Shown here: positions 34,201 through 45,245 of the stretch, piece by piece
Numbering within the stretch: position 1 is the first letter of the stretch
Layout of the letters: each line of letters begins with the position of its first letter
Assembly: GCF_000004195.4 (NCBI RefSeq)
Contig: NC_030678.2
Location: forward strand, 31,162,201 to 31,226,200
Length of the DNA stretch: 64,000 bases
Reading direction: 5' to 3'
DNA from: Xenopus tropicalis
Lineage: Eukaryota; Chordata; Amphibia; Anura; Pipidae
Position numbers and translations under genes: made by a program
Notes under the pieces: model-generated
What the model was told of the DNA's origin: nothing
What the model saw: only the letters and a program-made list of their open reading frames with translations
Databases searched by the model: none

Positions 34201-37200
34201 TACAGTTGTTTTCAAGGCTTCCCTCTGGCCCTGGGGGCAAGATTTCAGAAATCAAAAAATAACTGCTCTGTCATGGCCCGTCATACCTTGTCCAATGTAA
34301 TAAGAAGGCAGACCTACTGAGTAGTCACTTAGCCAGTGGTCAGCAGCCACTTGCAAGAGCTACCTATAACTGCCTACCAGTGTTTATCTATGGCTATTGC
34401 CAAGGCCAAATGATTTAAGCACTGAGAGCTCAGAGTAGGCAATGGCTCATGTCTCAATGTCTTATAACCCTGCCCTGGGTGCCACCGGACAGAAACCCAG
34501 TAAACACAATGAACATACAGTGGCTTGCAAAAGTATTCGGCCCCCTTGAACTTTTCCACATTTTGTCACATTACAGCCACAAACATGAATCAATTTTATT
34601 GGAATTCCACGTCGTGAAAGACCAATACAAAGTGGTGTACACGTGAGAAGTGGAATGAAAATCATACATGATTCCAAACATTTTTTACAAATAAATAACT
34701 GCAAAGTGGGGTGTGCGTAATTATTCAGCCCCCTGAGTCAATACTTTGTAGAACCACCTTTTGCTGCAATTACAGCTGCCAGGCTTTTAGGGTCTGTCTC
34801 TACCAGCTTTGCACATCTACAGACTGAAATCCTTGCCCATTCTGCTTTGCAAAACAGCTCCAGCTCAGTCAGATTAGATGGACAGCGTTTGTGAACAGCA
34901 GTTTTCAGATCTTGCCACAGATTCTCGATTGGATTTAGATCTGGACTGTGACTGGGCCATTCTAACTCATGGATATGTTTTGCTTTAAACCATTCCATTG
35001 TTGCCCTGGCTTTATGTTTAGGGTCGTTGTCCTGCTGGAAGGTGAACCTCCGCCCCAGTCTCAAGTCTTTTGCAGACTCCAAGAGGTTTTCTTCCAAGAT
35101 TGCCCTGTATTTGGCTCCATCCATCTTCCCATCAACTCTGACCAGCTTCCCTGTCCCTGCTGAAGAGAAGCACCCCCAGAGCATGATGCTGCCACCACCA
35201 TATTTGACAGTGGGGATGGTGTGTTCAGAGTGATGTGCAGTGTTAGTTTTCCGCCACACACAGCGTTTTGTATTTTGGCCAAAAAGTTCCATTTTGGTCT
35301 CATCTGACCAGAGCACCTTCTTCCACATGTTTGCTGTGTCCCCCACATGGCTTGTGGCAAACTGCAAATGGGACTTCTTATGGTTTTCTGTTAACAATGG
35401 CTTTCTTCTTGCCACTCTTCCATAAAGGCCAACTTTGTGCAGTGCACGACTAATAGTTGTCCTATGGACAGATTCCCCCACCTGAGCTGTAGATCTCTGC
35501 AGCTCCCCCAGAGTCACCATGGGCCTCTTGGCTGCATTTCTGATCAGCGCTCTCCTTGTTCGGCCTGTGAGTTTAGGTGGACGGCCTTGTCTTGGTAGGT
35601 TTACAGTTGTGCCATACTCCTTCCATTTCTGAATGATCGCTTGAACAGTGCTCCGTGGGATGTTCAAGGCTTTGGAAATCTTTTTGTAGCCTAAGCCTGC
35701 TTTAAATTTCTCAATACCTTTATCCCTGACCTGTCTGGTGTGTTCTTTGGACTTCATGGTGTTGTTGCTCCCAATATTCTTAGACAACCTCTGAGGCCGT
35801 CACAGAGCAGCTGTATTTGTACTGACATTAGATTACACACAGGTGCACTCTATTTAGTCATTAGCACTCATCAGGCAATGTCTATGGGCAACTGACTGCA
35901 CTCAGACCAAAGGGGGCTGAATAATTACGCACACCCCACTTTGCAGTTATTTATTTGTAAAAAATGTTTGGAATCATGTATGATTTTCGTTCCACTTCTC
36001 ACATGTACACCAGTTTGTATTGGTCTTTCACGTGGAATTCCAATAAAATTGATTCATGTTTGTGGCTGTAATGTGACAAAATGTGGAAAAGTTCAAGGGG
36101 GCCGAATACTTTTGCAAGCCACTGTAGTAATTACACATGCTAACATTTGGTAGGATATTGGACTGAGAATGTCAGCTGGTGTTAAAGTAACCTTTGGTGT
36201 GGTCATTAAACTTTCCCATGTGTTCTTATATATATATAGTGTCCCAGCCACCTAACGAACTTAACCCCACCCCATGAGAAGGCATCTATTGCTCCACATA
36301 ATTACAGGTGGCATTATCTTGTTAGAAGGAATTGGAACTAGGATCCCAGTGTTGCAAAGCAGTAATGGCACCCATTGCACCACTATGCTGACACTGACAA
36401 TAATGGTGCATATTAACCTTAGTTTAAATTTGAGGCCAGGCAACCTTCATTAAATGGGTTGTTCACCTTTACATTTTTTATCTAAGTTATTTAGCAACTC
36501 TGCTGTTTGGAATTTTAGCAGCTTTCTTGTTGCTAGGATCCAAATTACCCTAGCACAAGGCCTTTATTAGAATGAGAGGCTGGAATATGAATAGTAGAGA
36601 GCCTGGATAGAAAGAGGAATAATAAAAAGTAGCATTAACAATAAAATTGTAGCCTCACAGAGCAATTGTTTTTGAAAGCTGGAAACAGTCCAAAGTAGAA
36701 GGCAAATAGTTCAAAAACTATAAAAAAGAAAAAAATGATGGCCATTAGCCATTCTATAATGTATCAAAAGTAAACTTAAAGGTGAAAAACCCCTTTAAGC
36801 AGAAAGGGTGCAAGTGTAGTATAACAATAAATGAATACGCAGAACTGTAAAACATGCAAATAACTGCCTCTGTATATTCTTCCCTAGGTCCCGGTCAGGG
36901 TGAGAACCATATCATATTTTTCTGTGTTGTTGGATCTGGATGTGCAACCCTGCTTATCATCATCATCTTATCAGCTATCCTGATCCGGAGAGGTAACTAA
37001 ACCATACATTGTCAGTTCCTAACATTTGCTGAAAAGGCATAGGGTCTATTATCAAGAATGCTTGGGACCCAGTGTTTTCCAGATAAGAGATCTTTTTGGA
37101 ATCTGGATCTCTAAGTCTCAACTACAGACCAGTGTTGCCCCTTCTTGGGGCTCATCAATGTAGTGCAGAGTTTTCTGATCAGTTTAGGTAGAGCCAGGAG

Positions 37201-37598
37201 TGTGGATTTACAAGCAAATCATTAGGGTTGGGGAGACTGCCTCATACATATGCAAATATACAACAGGAATTCTGGGAACGTATCCCAAAGTGCTTTAAAA
37301 ACCCAGTGGGTGAGCTTTAGCCCATAGGATAAACTCATGTAAATGGGATTTTCTTGGAGCAGTGGGATTAGTTCCTAGAATTCATTTTGTCTATTATTAC
37401 ATAGAACAAATCATTTTAAAAATTTTAATTATTTCTTACAATGAAGTCTATGGGAGATGGGCTTTCCATAATTCAGAGGTTTCTGGCTAAGGGATCCTAC
37501 ACCTGTATATCATGGTCCTTTCTAATGACTTAAACCAAAGAGGTAACTGCTGCTTCTTTGTATTTTTCAGTAAGAAAGAGAAGAAACAACAGAAACTG
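28158..37598 (+). CDS. Ig V-set type I membrane protein, four exons recognised, 3' end unresolved
   Basis: Joined exons 28158-28242, 33577-33945, 36888-36992 and 37571-37598; every junction is phase 1. The product has a signal-peptide-like start, one V-set Ig domain of about 123 residues with the B- and F-strand Cys and the C-strand Trp, one transmembrane helix, and the start of a basic tail (VRKRRNNRN). The single-domain layout with phase 1 junctions is usual for immune receptors and B7/butyrophilin-like ligands; I cannot assign a family member. The last exon ends in phase 2 (tg, then gtatgt); joining it to the acceptor at 38844 would make TGA immediately, so either the tail is very short or the true terminal exon was missed. 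The V-set/TM intron carries a Tc1 transposon and a T2 MITE. Confidence 0.72.
28501..28960. mobile_element. MITE of the ggccatacac family (part)
   Basis: From about 28730 (ggtgggcatacaagcactg) to 28957 (gcgtgtatggccgcctttag). Shares the gcgaccaatatcgataaaagg block with 44350-44380. Open frames on both strands are fortuitous. Lies in the first Ig-gene intron. Confidence 0.55.
29277..29400. other. Inverted repeat with hammerhead-like core
   Basis: cctggccaaattgagaatac (about 29288-29307) is inverted at about 29366-29387. Between them cttgataaaggcttttcgccaaaac resembles a hammerhead core (CUGAUGA, stem II, GAAAC) with changes in both core boxes. Confidence 0.4.
29400..31170. other. No gene recognised; intron sequence
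   Basis: About 30090-30342 ends in accccTTTAAG and has internal T2-like words, so it may be a worn TTAA MITE. Nothing else is supported. Confidence 0.4.
31176..31475. mobile_element. Harbinger-type MITE with TTA duplication
   Basis: Starts GGGGGAGATTTATTAA and ends TTTAATGAATCGGCCCC, flanked by TTA on both sides (31173-31175, 31476-31478). Rich in TTTTTCG words; non-coding. Confidence 0.8.
31926..32090. repeat. Short array of the ggcacacacaggcag minisatellite
   Basis: About four to five irregular units (ggcacacacaggcagggtaggacaggcagagtat). The same unit forms a long array at 39863-40640. Confidence 0.9.
32213..32332. repeat. Dispersed repeat, copy 2
   Basis: Matches 20813-20930, same orientation. 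Confidence 0.85.
32594..32615. repeat. Poly(A) tract
   Basis: About 22 consecutive A; possibly the tail of an old retro-insertion, but no source sequence is recognised upstream. Confidence 0.85.
32798..33180. mobile_element. TTAA-flanked MITE with long inverted repeats (copy 2)
   Basis: Same family as 20201-20568: TTAAAGGAGAAGGAAAGGCT start, inverse end, and the same GC-rich centre. A ggtggccatacac-type MITE end begins immediately after it (33181). Confidence 0.9.
33577..33945 (+). CDS. Ig gene exon 2: V-set domain
   Basis: 369 nt, phase 1 to 1. Acceptor ttgatttcag, donor gtaagt. Motifs in order: LLACFF (B-strand Cys), AVVWTRND (C-strand Trp), FPTLAKDGNFSLLLKN (D/E strands), VEDVASYECRLY (F-strand DxxxYxC type), then KIRQVYVVT (G strand). 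Four N-glycosylation sequons (NIT, NDT, NFS, NAS). Extra Cys residues at the start (CDC) and in GDKCVAG. Confidence 0.9.
34518..36124. mobile_element. Tc1/mariner transposon, apparently complete
   Basis: TA-flanked. Begins CAGTGGCTTGCAAAAGTATT and ends with its inverse. Terminal inverted repeats of about 215 bp (34518-34733 and 35912-36124) are nearly identical and enclose one uninterrupted transposase gene. The high TIR match suggests a recent insertion. Lies between the V-set and TM exons of the Ig gene. Confidence 0.95.
34738..35787 (-). CDS. Tc1-family transposase, full length
   Basis: 349 residues, the usual Tc1 length, with no stops or frameshifts. N-terminal paired-like helix-turn-helix DNA-binding region (about 15-110) with a GRPPKLT linker of the GRPR type (68-74). 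Catalytic triad: D162 (LWSDETK), D253 (FQQDNDPKH) and E288 (SPDLNPIENLW), giving DD34E spacing. It cuts and pastes the element at TA sites. The gene lies antisense to the Ig gene. No missing catalytic residue is seen; activity is not shown. Confidence 0.96.
   Translation of the reverse strand: MSKNIGSNNTMKSKEHTRQVRDKGIEKFKAGLGYKKISKALNIPRSTVQAIIQKWKEYGTTVNLPRQGRPPKLTGRTRRALIRNAAKRPMVTLGELQRSTAQVGESVHRTTISRALHKVGLYGRVARRKPLLTENHKKSHLQFATSHVGDTANMWKKVLWSDETKMELFGQNTKRCVWRKTNTAHHSEHTIPTVKYGGGSIMLWGCFSSAGTGKLVRVDGKMDGAKYRAILEENLLESAKDLRLGRRFTFQQDNDPKHKARATMEWFKAKHIHELEWPSHSPDLNPIENLWQDLKTAVHKRCPSNLTELELFCKAEWARISVCRCAKLVETDPKSLAAVIAAKGGSTKY
36450..36798. mobile_element. TTAA MITE (T2 type) in Ig gene intron
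   Basis: Starts TTAAATGGGTTGTTCACC and ends ggtgaaaaacccctttaa. Interior includes gttgctaggatcc. About 349 bp. Confidence 0.8.
36888..36992 (+). CDS. Ig gene exon 3: transmembrane segment
   Basis: 35 codons, phase 1 to 1; acceptor ttccctag, donor gtaact. PGQGENH precedes about 24 hydrophobic residues (IIFFCVVGSG, ATLLIIIILSAILI) and a stop-transfer RR. Confidence 0.85.
37040..37510. repeat. Dispersed repeat with ggataatgg/cccttatccag-type ends
   Basis: Left part attatcaagaatgcttgggacccagtgttttccagataag and right part ggctaagggatcctacacctgta resemble both ends of the shorter copy at 54683-54780. Confidence 0.5.
37571..37598 (+). CDS. Ig gene exon 4: short basic cytoplasmic exon
   Basis: 28 nt between tttttcag and gtatgt. 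Joined in phase 1 it reads VRKRRNNRN, a typical membrane-proximal tail. Ends in phase 2. Confidence 0.6.
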
Positions 37599-37599
37599 G

Positions 37600-39040
37600 T
37601 ATGTATGCTTATTCTTTCATTTGATTCTGAGAGCAATCCTTTTGGCCGGAGAAATCCTAAGCTATAAAACCAGTTTAATCCCCCCTTTAGGTACAAGATC
37701 TGTTTGGGGCCTCTTTGGCACATAATAAGGTTACAGATATATGAAAACATCACTGGATCCCCAGATTATCCACTGGATCCTGAATAGCTCTATGAATAAC
37801 TATGGTGAAAATAAGTGTTCACCAAGATCTCCGACTGATTGACCGTCAGGGTGGGTTTCCAGGTGTAGTGAAGAGAAAAAACAGGCCCTGTCCCACCCCT
37901 GCCCCTAGGGGAGCCAGCACCACAGATTGGGAACCTCTGCTGAATGGTGATTCCTTGGATACTGTACAGTTGGGCCAAAACTGCACTGATTAAACTGTCG
38001 GTTGATCATAGTGGGTCACTTTGCAGAAATGCAGGCCAGTAATGATACCATATGAGTTTGGATGGAATCGTTGTTTGTCCTGTCCATCGGTTTTCTGTTT
38101 TGCAGAGAAACACTGGTGCAATCTCAACAATGTTCAGCCATTTGACTGTCTTGCATGTGGATCATATAGATCAGTGCTCATATAGGCCAGCGTATGCCCA
38201 GCTTCATCGATCAGCCCACCGGCTGCCCTTTTCTGCTTGCACCCTACAGATTTACACATTCACAGCAAAGGTGAATGAGAGTCTCCAAACAGCCCAAATA
38301 GGTCCTGACTGGGAATTAAAACAGGCCCTGACATTTCATATCAATAGAAAGAGGCCCAAACAGCCCCCACCAGCCTAATAAACAGTGACTGCCTATGGCA
38401 TCTTACAGCAGAACCTCTGGCATTTGCCAGAATCCACAGTTTACCAGTCCAAGAATGAGCCCAACCATTAACTAACTTTATTCTAAATGCTAATTTCGGT
38501 AGCGTAGCTGGGTTAGAAAATCAGCACTGCTGACAAGGCAGCAGAATACAGGCAAATATTGCTACTGAATGCAGTATCTGTTTAATAGCCTTTGCACTGC
38601 TGGTACTGACTATTGAAACAATGTAGCTAAAGCAACTGATGAACATACCTGTGAATAAGCACGCTAGGCATTTTGGGAAAGTCTTGGCTGGAGGAGAGCT
38701 GACTTCTGCTAAAGTACACTTTTTAAAGGTTCATAACCAGCAGCGCATAACGGGGCAGACAAATAGCAACCCCCTATCATGTCCCCTGGGTGGAGAGCAC
38801 AGAAGTGATGTTGAAGAGGTAATATTATTGTTTTCTGATTTGCAGAAGATGCCGTACTCCAGATTGTTCTAATCCACCTCGGAGATGACAGCTTTATATA
38901 CATAGTGTTCCATGTTGCTCTCAGAAGCCAGGGCAAGAAGCTTAAATATTCAATGGAACAATGCAAAAAAGTGGAAAGAATGTTTTCAAATAAAGATGAG
39001 ATATATAGTGCAAATGTTTGTGTTACAAGTCCCTAAATCC
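37600..39040. other. No exon assigned; possible 3' part of Ig gene
   Basis: Candidate acceptors at 38100-38105 and 38841-38844 give an immediate TGA when joined to the phase-2 tail exon. The frame opening gatgccgtactccag at 38847 runs to a TAA near 39036 but needs a different phase. About 38300-38430 is a dispersed repeat shared with 490-580. Confidence 0.35.
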
Positions 39041-39044
39041 TCAG

Positions 39045-39560
39045 TTATAATGCATACGCCATTAAGCCAAAATTACCCAGACACCTGCCTATCCAACATC
39101 TCATTGAAAACCAAGGGCATCAATAAGAAGTTGCCTCTCCCTTTGCTGCTATAACAGCCCCTACGCTTCTGGGAAGGCTTCCCACTAGATGTTTGTGGGA
39201 CTTTCTTCGGTTGGGTTGAAGCCGGGCTCCTTGCAGGTCAGCCAAGTTCTTCCCAGCTCAGCAAACCCATTCTGTACAGACCTTGCTTTGTGCATCAGGA
39301 CATTATTGTGATGAAACAAGCAAGAGCCTTCCTTAAATTGTTGCCCCCAATGTAGGAATTATGGAATTATCAAAAATGTCTTTGTACACTAAAGGCCAAA
39401 GGTTGCCCTTCAATGGAACCCAGGGCCATGGTATAAACCATGAAAAACAGCCTCAGACCACATTTTCTCCTCCACCAAATGTTACAGTTTGCATTATTTA
39501 TTCAGGCAGAAAATGTAGTGTGATTTATCATTCCAGTCAATTATGGTGACAATTGCAGCA
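39045..39560 (-). pseudogene. Decayed Tc1-like transposon
   Basis: Words such as cttgcaggtcagccaagttcttcc and gaccttgctttgtgcatcagg are degenerate forms of a fish/frog Tc1 transposase gene read antisense. The left end aaaattacccagacacctgcc resembles the Tc1 terminus. Many frame breaks. Confidence 0.55.
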
Positions 39561-39862
39561 CTCCATGCTTATTTAACAGGACCAATGAGTGTACTACTCC
39601 AGTGCTGTCCAACTGGCGGCCTGAAGCCCCACTATGTGTGGCTCCCCACCTGTCTGGCTACTGTGACTGCTTACCTTTGTGTAAGCTTTAATTGCTATCA
39701 GTACTGAGATTAACTGGCCCCCTGCATTGTTCACACCTCAGATTCAGGCTTTAATTCCTTGTATTGTTTATACATGTAATCCCTGTACGATTCACAGCTC
39801 CTGCATTGTCCAGGCCCAGACGGTAAGCACCCACATTGTGTCACTCTATGTACTTCTTGCCC

Positions 39863-40640
39863 CGGGCACACATAGGCAGGGTAGGGCAGGCGGAGTATGG
39901 CACACACAGGCAGGGTAGGGCAGGCAGAGTATGGCACACAGGCAGCATAGTGCAGACAGAGTATGGCACACACAGGCAGAGTATGGCACACAGGCATCAT
40001 AGGGCAGGCAGAGTATGGCACACACAGGCAGCATAGGGCAGGCAGAGTATGGCACACATAGGCAGAGTATGGCACACACAGGCAGGGTAGGGCAGGCGGA
40101 GTATGGCACACAGGCATCATAGGGCAGGCAGAGTATGGCACACAGGCATCATAGGGCAGGCAGAGTATGGCACACACAGGCAGCATAGGGCAGGCAGAGT
40201 ATGGCACACACAGGCATCATGGGGCAGGCAGAGTATGGCACACAGGCAGCATAGGGCAGGCAGAGTATGGCACACAGGCAGCATAGGGCAGGCAGAGTAT
40301 GGTACACAGGCATCATAGGCTGGGCAGAGTATGGCACACACAGGCAGCATAGGGCAGGCAGAGTATGGCACACACAGGTATCATAGGGCAGGCAGAGTAT
40401 GGCACACACAGGCATCATAGGGCAGGCAGAGTATGGCACACACAGCAGGGTAGGGCAGGTAGATTATGGCACACACAGGAAGCATAGGGCAGGCAGAGTA
40501 TGGCACACACAGGAAGCATAGGGCAGGCAGAGTATGGCACACACAGGCAGGGTAGGGCAAGCAGAGTATGGCACACACAGGCAGCATAGAGCAGGCACAG
40601 TATAGCACACACAGGCAGTATAGGGTAGGCATGGTATGGC
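39863..40640. repeat. Minisatellite, about 24 units of about 30-34 bp
   Basis: Unit gtatggcacacacaggcagcatagggcaggcaga with length variants (cacaca/caca). Long frames rich in C/H/T/P/A on the minus strand and G/R/H on the plus strand are products of the repeat, not genes. Confidence 0.97.
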
Positions 40641-40882
40641 CTACATTTAACATACATTTATAATGAATAATATTGCCATATTTTATCAGTCCCAGGGAGT
40701 GCAAGGCTGCAGAGCATGTGCTTTCATAAAGCTCACAGAACTTTGAGGTCATATTTTAAAGTAGGGAATGTGCTTGGGAAGTGATCAGCATATGGTATCC
40801 ATATATTTGGCTAGTGGCTCTAGTTTTCTGTATAATTCTAAACAGATCACTATTAACCAAAATGTCCCTCTTTCATATACAG

Positions 40883-40884
40883 TA

Positions 40885-40949
<65 letters not shown>
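40883..40949. repeat. (TA)n microsatellite
   Basis: About 60 bp of TA. Confidence 0.97.
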
Positions 40950-40953
<4 letters not shown>

Positions 40954-41445
40954 ACAACAAGAGATCCTCTGCACTCACCCATTATCAATATATATAGGAC
41001 ATTAAGACATTCTGTTCATTAAGCTACTAAGAAATGCCCTTCCCTTTAAACAAAACAGGGATTGTTTGTCCATACATTGCAATATACTTCAAGCTGGCCA
41101 ACTACGTCAAAGTCATCCCTTCTGGCCAGTCCTACACTGACTTATGCGATTCATTAAGAATTCTACTGCTTCAATATACGTTTAGCAAAGGGACTAAGTT
41201 TACATGTTGTAGCTCCCACCCTTCCCAGCTACAGTCAGGTGATCCCAGTGGAGCCAATAAAAGGGCAACCATATAGGGGTTTTAACCTTGAAAGCAAGAT
41301 ATGTCAGGTCCGGATTCTGGTCTCCAGGCTAGAATAACATCCCTTGTCTGCACACTCGCTAAGCCTTGTTGGAACCAGTGCTGCAGGGAAGCAGTTTTGT
41401 TCTTTTGCATTTTGCAACAACTGTACAACTTCTTCTCTGCACCCT

Positions 41446-42420
41446 CCGCAAGGTGAGAAATGTTGATCTCTCATTTAAAGCGGAAAGGAATTTAATACTA
41501 CAAAGTGGTCAGCAAGGAGTGATGCATGCCTCAGTCTAAGCAGATCATGGAAGGAGATAATAGAAGCACTGGATCCTGTAGAAGATGATGTTTCCCATAC
41601 ACCAACAACTCAAAATGAGGTTGCAGGACTAAGCAAAAACTCGCAGAAGTTAGAGACTGCCATCATGACCGTTATTTGGAGCTTCGTTTTAGAGTGGTTT
41701 AATGCTACAAACAAACGCTTACAGTGTGTGTGTATTGAAATTGCCACCGTTTTACGACTTTATGATGGTCTCACCGCACTTGTGCAAGATGCCAGATGAT
41801 TTTGAAAGGTTTGAGAGAGAAGCTAGAGAGCTGTCTGGGCTAGAAGATTATGATACATCTACAGCAAGACGAAGAAAGATAAAACTGCCATTTGATGTCG
41901 GCCCCCAAGAGCACATACAACTAAACCCAAGAGATAAATTCATAGTTAACACCTTTCTCCCTATCCTGGATAAATTGCTCCATGAGCTTAGAAGGAGAGC
42001 AGAGGCTTATAAATCACTCATTTCAGCTTATTTAAAAATATGAGCCCACTTAGCAATGAGGATTTGTTTGCCCAAGCACATCACCTGTACAGTCAATACC
42101 CAAATGACATGGGTGACAAGCTGCCTAATGAATGCCTGCACCTCTGCTCTCATTTATATTGGTGCCCAGGACATCACTATTCCTCAGCTGCTCAAAACCA
42201 TTGTTGAAGACTCACTAGAAGTGATTTACCCAAATGTTTATGTAGTATTATGCATTTATCTTTGCACACTGGCAGCATACTGCAGTGCTAAAAGATCCTT
42301 TTCTTGCTTAAAAGATTGTCAGAAAGTTTTCATATGACAGCATCATTGATAAGTTGCAAAGAGAAAAGTCTGTTCTAAAAGGCTTTGATAATCCTGAAAC
42401 TTTCAGATTTTTCACACTTC
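41446..42420 (+). pseudogene. Decayed hAT-family transposase
   Basis: Two broken frames. 41702-42043 includes ARRRKIKLPFD and FLPILDKLLHELRRRAEAY. 42056-42337 includes VLCIYLCTLAAYCSAKRSFS, the hAT C-terminal dimerisation motif (xSxERSFS) with changes, continuing in another frame as IIDKLQREKSV. The style is that of ZMYM1-like/hAT elements common in vertebrates. Stops and frameshifts exclude function. Confidence 0.65.
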
Positions 42421-42429
42421 AAGTTATTT

Positions 42430-44275
42430 TATGTGTTATTATTTACTGGTATATATATTGGTTACATTCAAAATAATTGTTTATGTTTTAATACATAATT
42501 ATTTTCAGTTTATTGTCTGTTTTTACTTGGATAATTACATGGAAAATGAAGCCCCAGAAATATTCTGCAGTATTACTGCATTCCCTAGTTTTGTTTCTGT
42601 GTAGTTTGGTTGGTCCCCTTCTGTGATGTCAAAAGGCAGACACCACGTAAGACGTTTGGCACTAGGCTTATGCATGCTGGTTATTGACAGTTTTATTGTC
42701 ATTGGCCCTTCTATTGGGAGCTAGGCTGGGCCTTAAAGGAGCAATGTCACAAGGGGATCAATATAAGATTGCACAGTGCCATACAGGGAGAGGGAGAAGG
42801 TAGGTTTTTCATGGGCGCACTACCCAATCCCTGCCCTTCGGCTGAGCCATGTTTGGGTGCCGCAGCTGGCATTAGGGAATGCCCAGTGTTTATTACTTAT
42901 GGCTATTAATAAATCCAACAGATTTAGCCACAACCATGTTTCTGTGTTTTTCTTGATAAATATTAATGGAAGGAAAGGGGGGCTCCAGTGCCTAATTCTG
43001 CTAAAAGTGGCTAAGCTACTGTGAGACTGGAGCAATTAAAACTGTTGGTGGTGATCAAAATTCTAAAAATCACCTCAAAGCTTGCAATTTACAGCATCTT
43101 ATCTCCCACAGGTCATTACATACCAACAAAAAAAAGATAAACCTAAATTTGAATGCACTGAATAGTTTGACAGCCATATTGTATAGGTTTGCCTAAATAT
43201 TTGCCATGTAGGGGCCTGGAACTATACATGTAAGGGAGCTGAAACCATACAAACCCTGCAACCATCCAGGCCCCCCAATGCTTCAGCCCCCCTGTACTGA
43301 GCATTTAGATTTCCAATATACATAGGTTTACCCAATTATATGACATGTAGAGGCCCCAAAATTAAAATTCAGATTATTTTTATTAAGTTGCTGCAAAATA
43401 AGCACCCTGCATGTAGTTTTATGTGTCAGAAGCCCCCAATAGTATGCAGACCCCAGAAAACCATATATTTGGAAAGTACACATTACATATGTGGTTAAAC
43501 ACATACAAATGGGTAAATGTCTTTACTGCAAATAAAATTAATAAATAAAATGCTTTTATGTGCATGCATATGTGTGTGCACTTCTGAATGTTGTGTAATT
43601 GTGTGTATATGTGTACACCAGTGTGCAAAAAAGGCAAATAAAACATTTTTTTAGTGATGTGTGTGTAAATGCATGCCTAGGCTCAATTACCTGCAGGCAC
43701 CCCCTGTCAGCCCTTCTGTGGGGCTTTGGTACAGGGATGGAGCAGCACCCACCAAAATAATTCTACACAGGAACAAAACCAGCACATGGATGCTAATCAG
43801 TATAAGGATATCCCCTGTAGTTTACTGTAAAAGTGGGGGCATATAGTTTTGGGGGCATATCCCTTTGTCAGGTGTCACTCAACATATTTAGAAAACAATA
43901 AAAATGTAAAAATGATTTTATTACATACAAATATTAACTTAAATGCCACTTCAGCTAAGTAATGGACAAAAATTAAAAGAATATTATCTTTTGACCAGTA
44001 GATGACAGCACAAGCCAAGCAACAGCAAATCTACAGAGCAGAGCGCTGATCATGCACAACAATTGTTAGGATGGGTAGGAATGACTATCACCTTAGAATT
44101 ATAACCAGGGGGGCAACGCTTTTTAAAACAAATAGTAAGACTGGCATTTAAACCTAGGATTAGTCGCTAAAATCACAGAAAGTGAGATACAGTTCAGCAG
44201 TTACAATAGGTCTGTTGTGATGTATATTGTCTTCTTGGCTCTGCCTGTCTGCACTTGGGACTATCCAAAAAGGAC
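42430..44275. other. No gene recognised
   Basis: Only short unsupported frames. Possible repeat fragments near 42733 (TTAAAGGAGCAATG) and 43200-43330. Confidence 0.5.
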
Positions 44276-44277
44276 AG

Positions 44278-44632
44278 CTAAAGCCGGAGATACACACACT
44301 GATATTATCATATGAAACCTCGTTTCGTACGGTATTCGGTGTGTGTATGGCGGCTCAAAAGGCGACCAATATCACAGAAGGCTGCGGATATCGGTTGACT
44401 CGTCGATTGGCCAGGTTAAAAGATTTCAACTGGGCTCCATTGAAGGCGCCTGGGCAAAATGTACGTTCAGGGCTGAATCTGCAGAAGGAGGTAGAATTTC
44501 TATTGTTTACCCCTCCATATCTGACGACTCAGCCCTGAACGTCTTTGGAGGGTGGGAATGATCTTTCGTGCGACCAATTGTCGCATGAAAGATCGGAATT
44601 GCTACGTGTATGACCTTAAATAAGTACAACAA
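44278..44632. mobile_element. MITE of the ggccatacac/gatctttcgtgcgacc family
   Basis: Contains acgttcagggctgaa with its inverse (ttcagccctgaacgt), gatctttcgtgcgacc with its inverse, and ends gctacgtgtatgacctta. Related copies at 51432-51713, 60541-60793 and in the kinase array introns. Confidence 0.65.
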
Positions 44633-45245
44633 TATGATTGCATTGAAGATTCAAGATTAAAGTGTTAAGAAACACAAGGCAAAGGTCCCAGCCCCACAGA
44701 ACTAACAGTCTAAGTGGGTGAGTAATGTACAAACACAGGAGCCTGCCAGTTACAGAGACACAAGAGAAGAGATAGGGTGCAGAGCAATGAGGATTTAAAC
44801 ATCAAGTTTATATAGTAAATAAAGTAACCCATATTGTAAAATATAAGGATATTTTAAGTCACTGAGGAGTTCCATATAAGTATGTAGGAATGAGGCTGAA
44901 AGAAAAATGGAAAATATACAGGATTTGATGGTGTTGGGCTAGGGCTCCAAGTGTCCACTAGAGAAAAAGCTTTCAAGGGTCCAACAACCATATTTAATTT
45001 GTTTATGCAACAACTGACATCTTCCCCCACCAAGTATGGTGCCCTGGGCAATGGGAGGCTACTCCGATGGGTGCCATGCTGGGGTGCACTCTTATAAACA
45101 AAGTGTCAATATGTTCAGGTTCAGCACCTGGTCCCCTACCTAGTATTGTGCCCTCTGTGACTGGAACCTACTCCCATGGGTGCCATGCTGGGGGATGTGC
45201 ATATAGAGCTAGTGCCAATGAGCACATGTAGCACCTACTGCCCAT

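Noticed and set aside
38847..39036. Frame DAVLQIVLIHLGDDSF as an Ig-gene tail exon
   Set aside because: Its acceptor phase does not match the phase-2 end of the preceding exon, and its hydrophobic make-up is unlike a cytoplasmic tail.
39731..40752. Long frames rich in C/H/T/P/A (minus) and G/R/H (plus)
   Set aside because: Periodic translations of the minisatellite.
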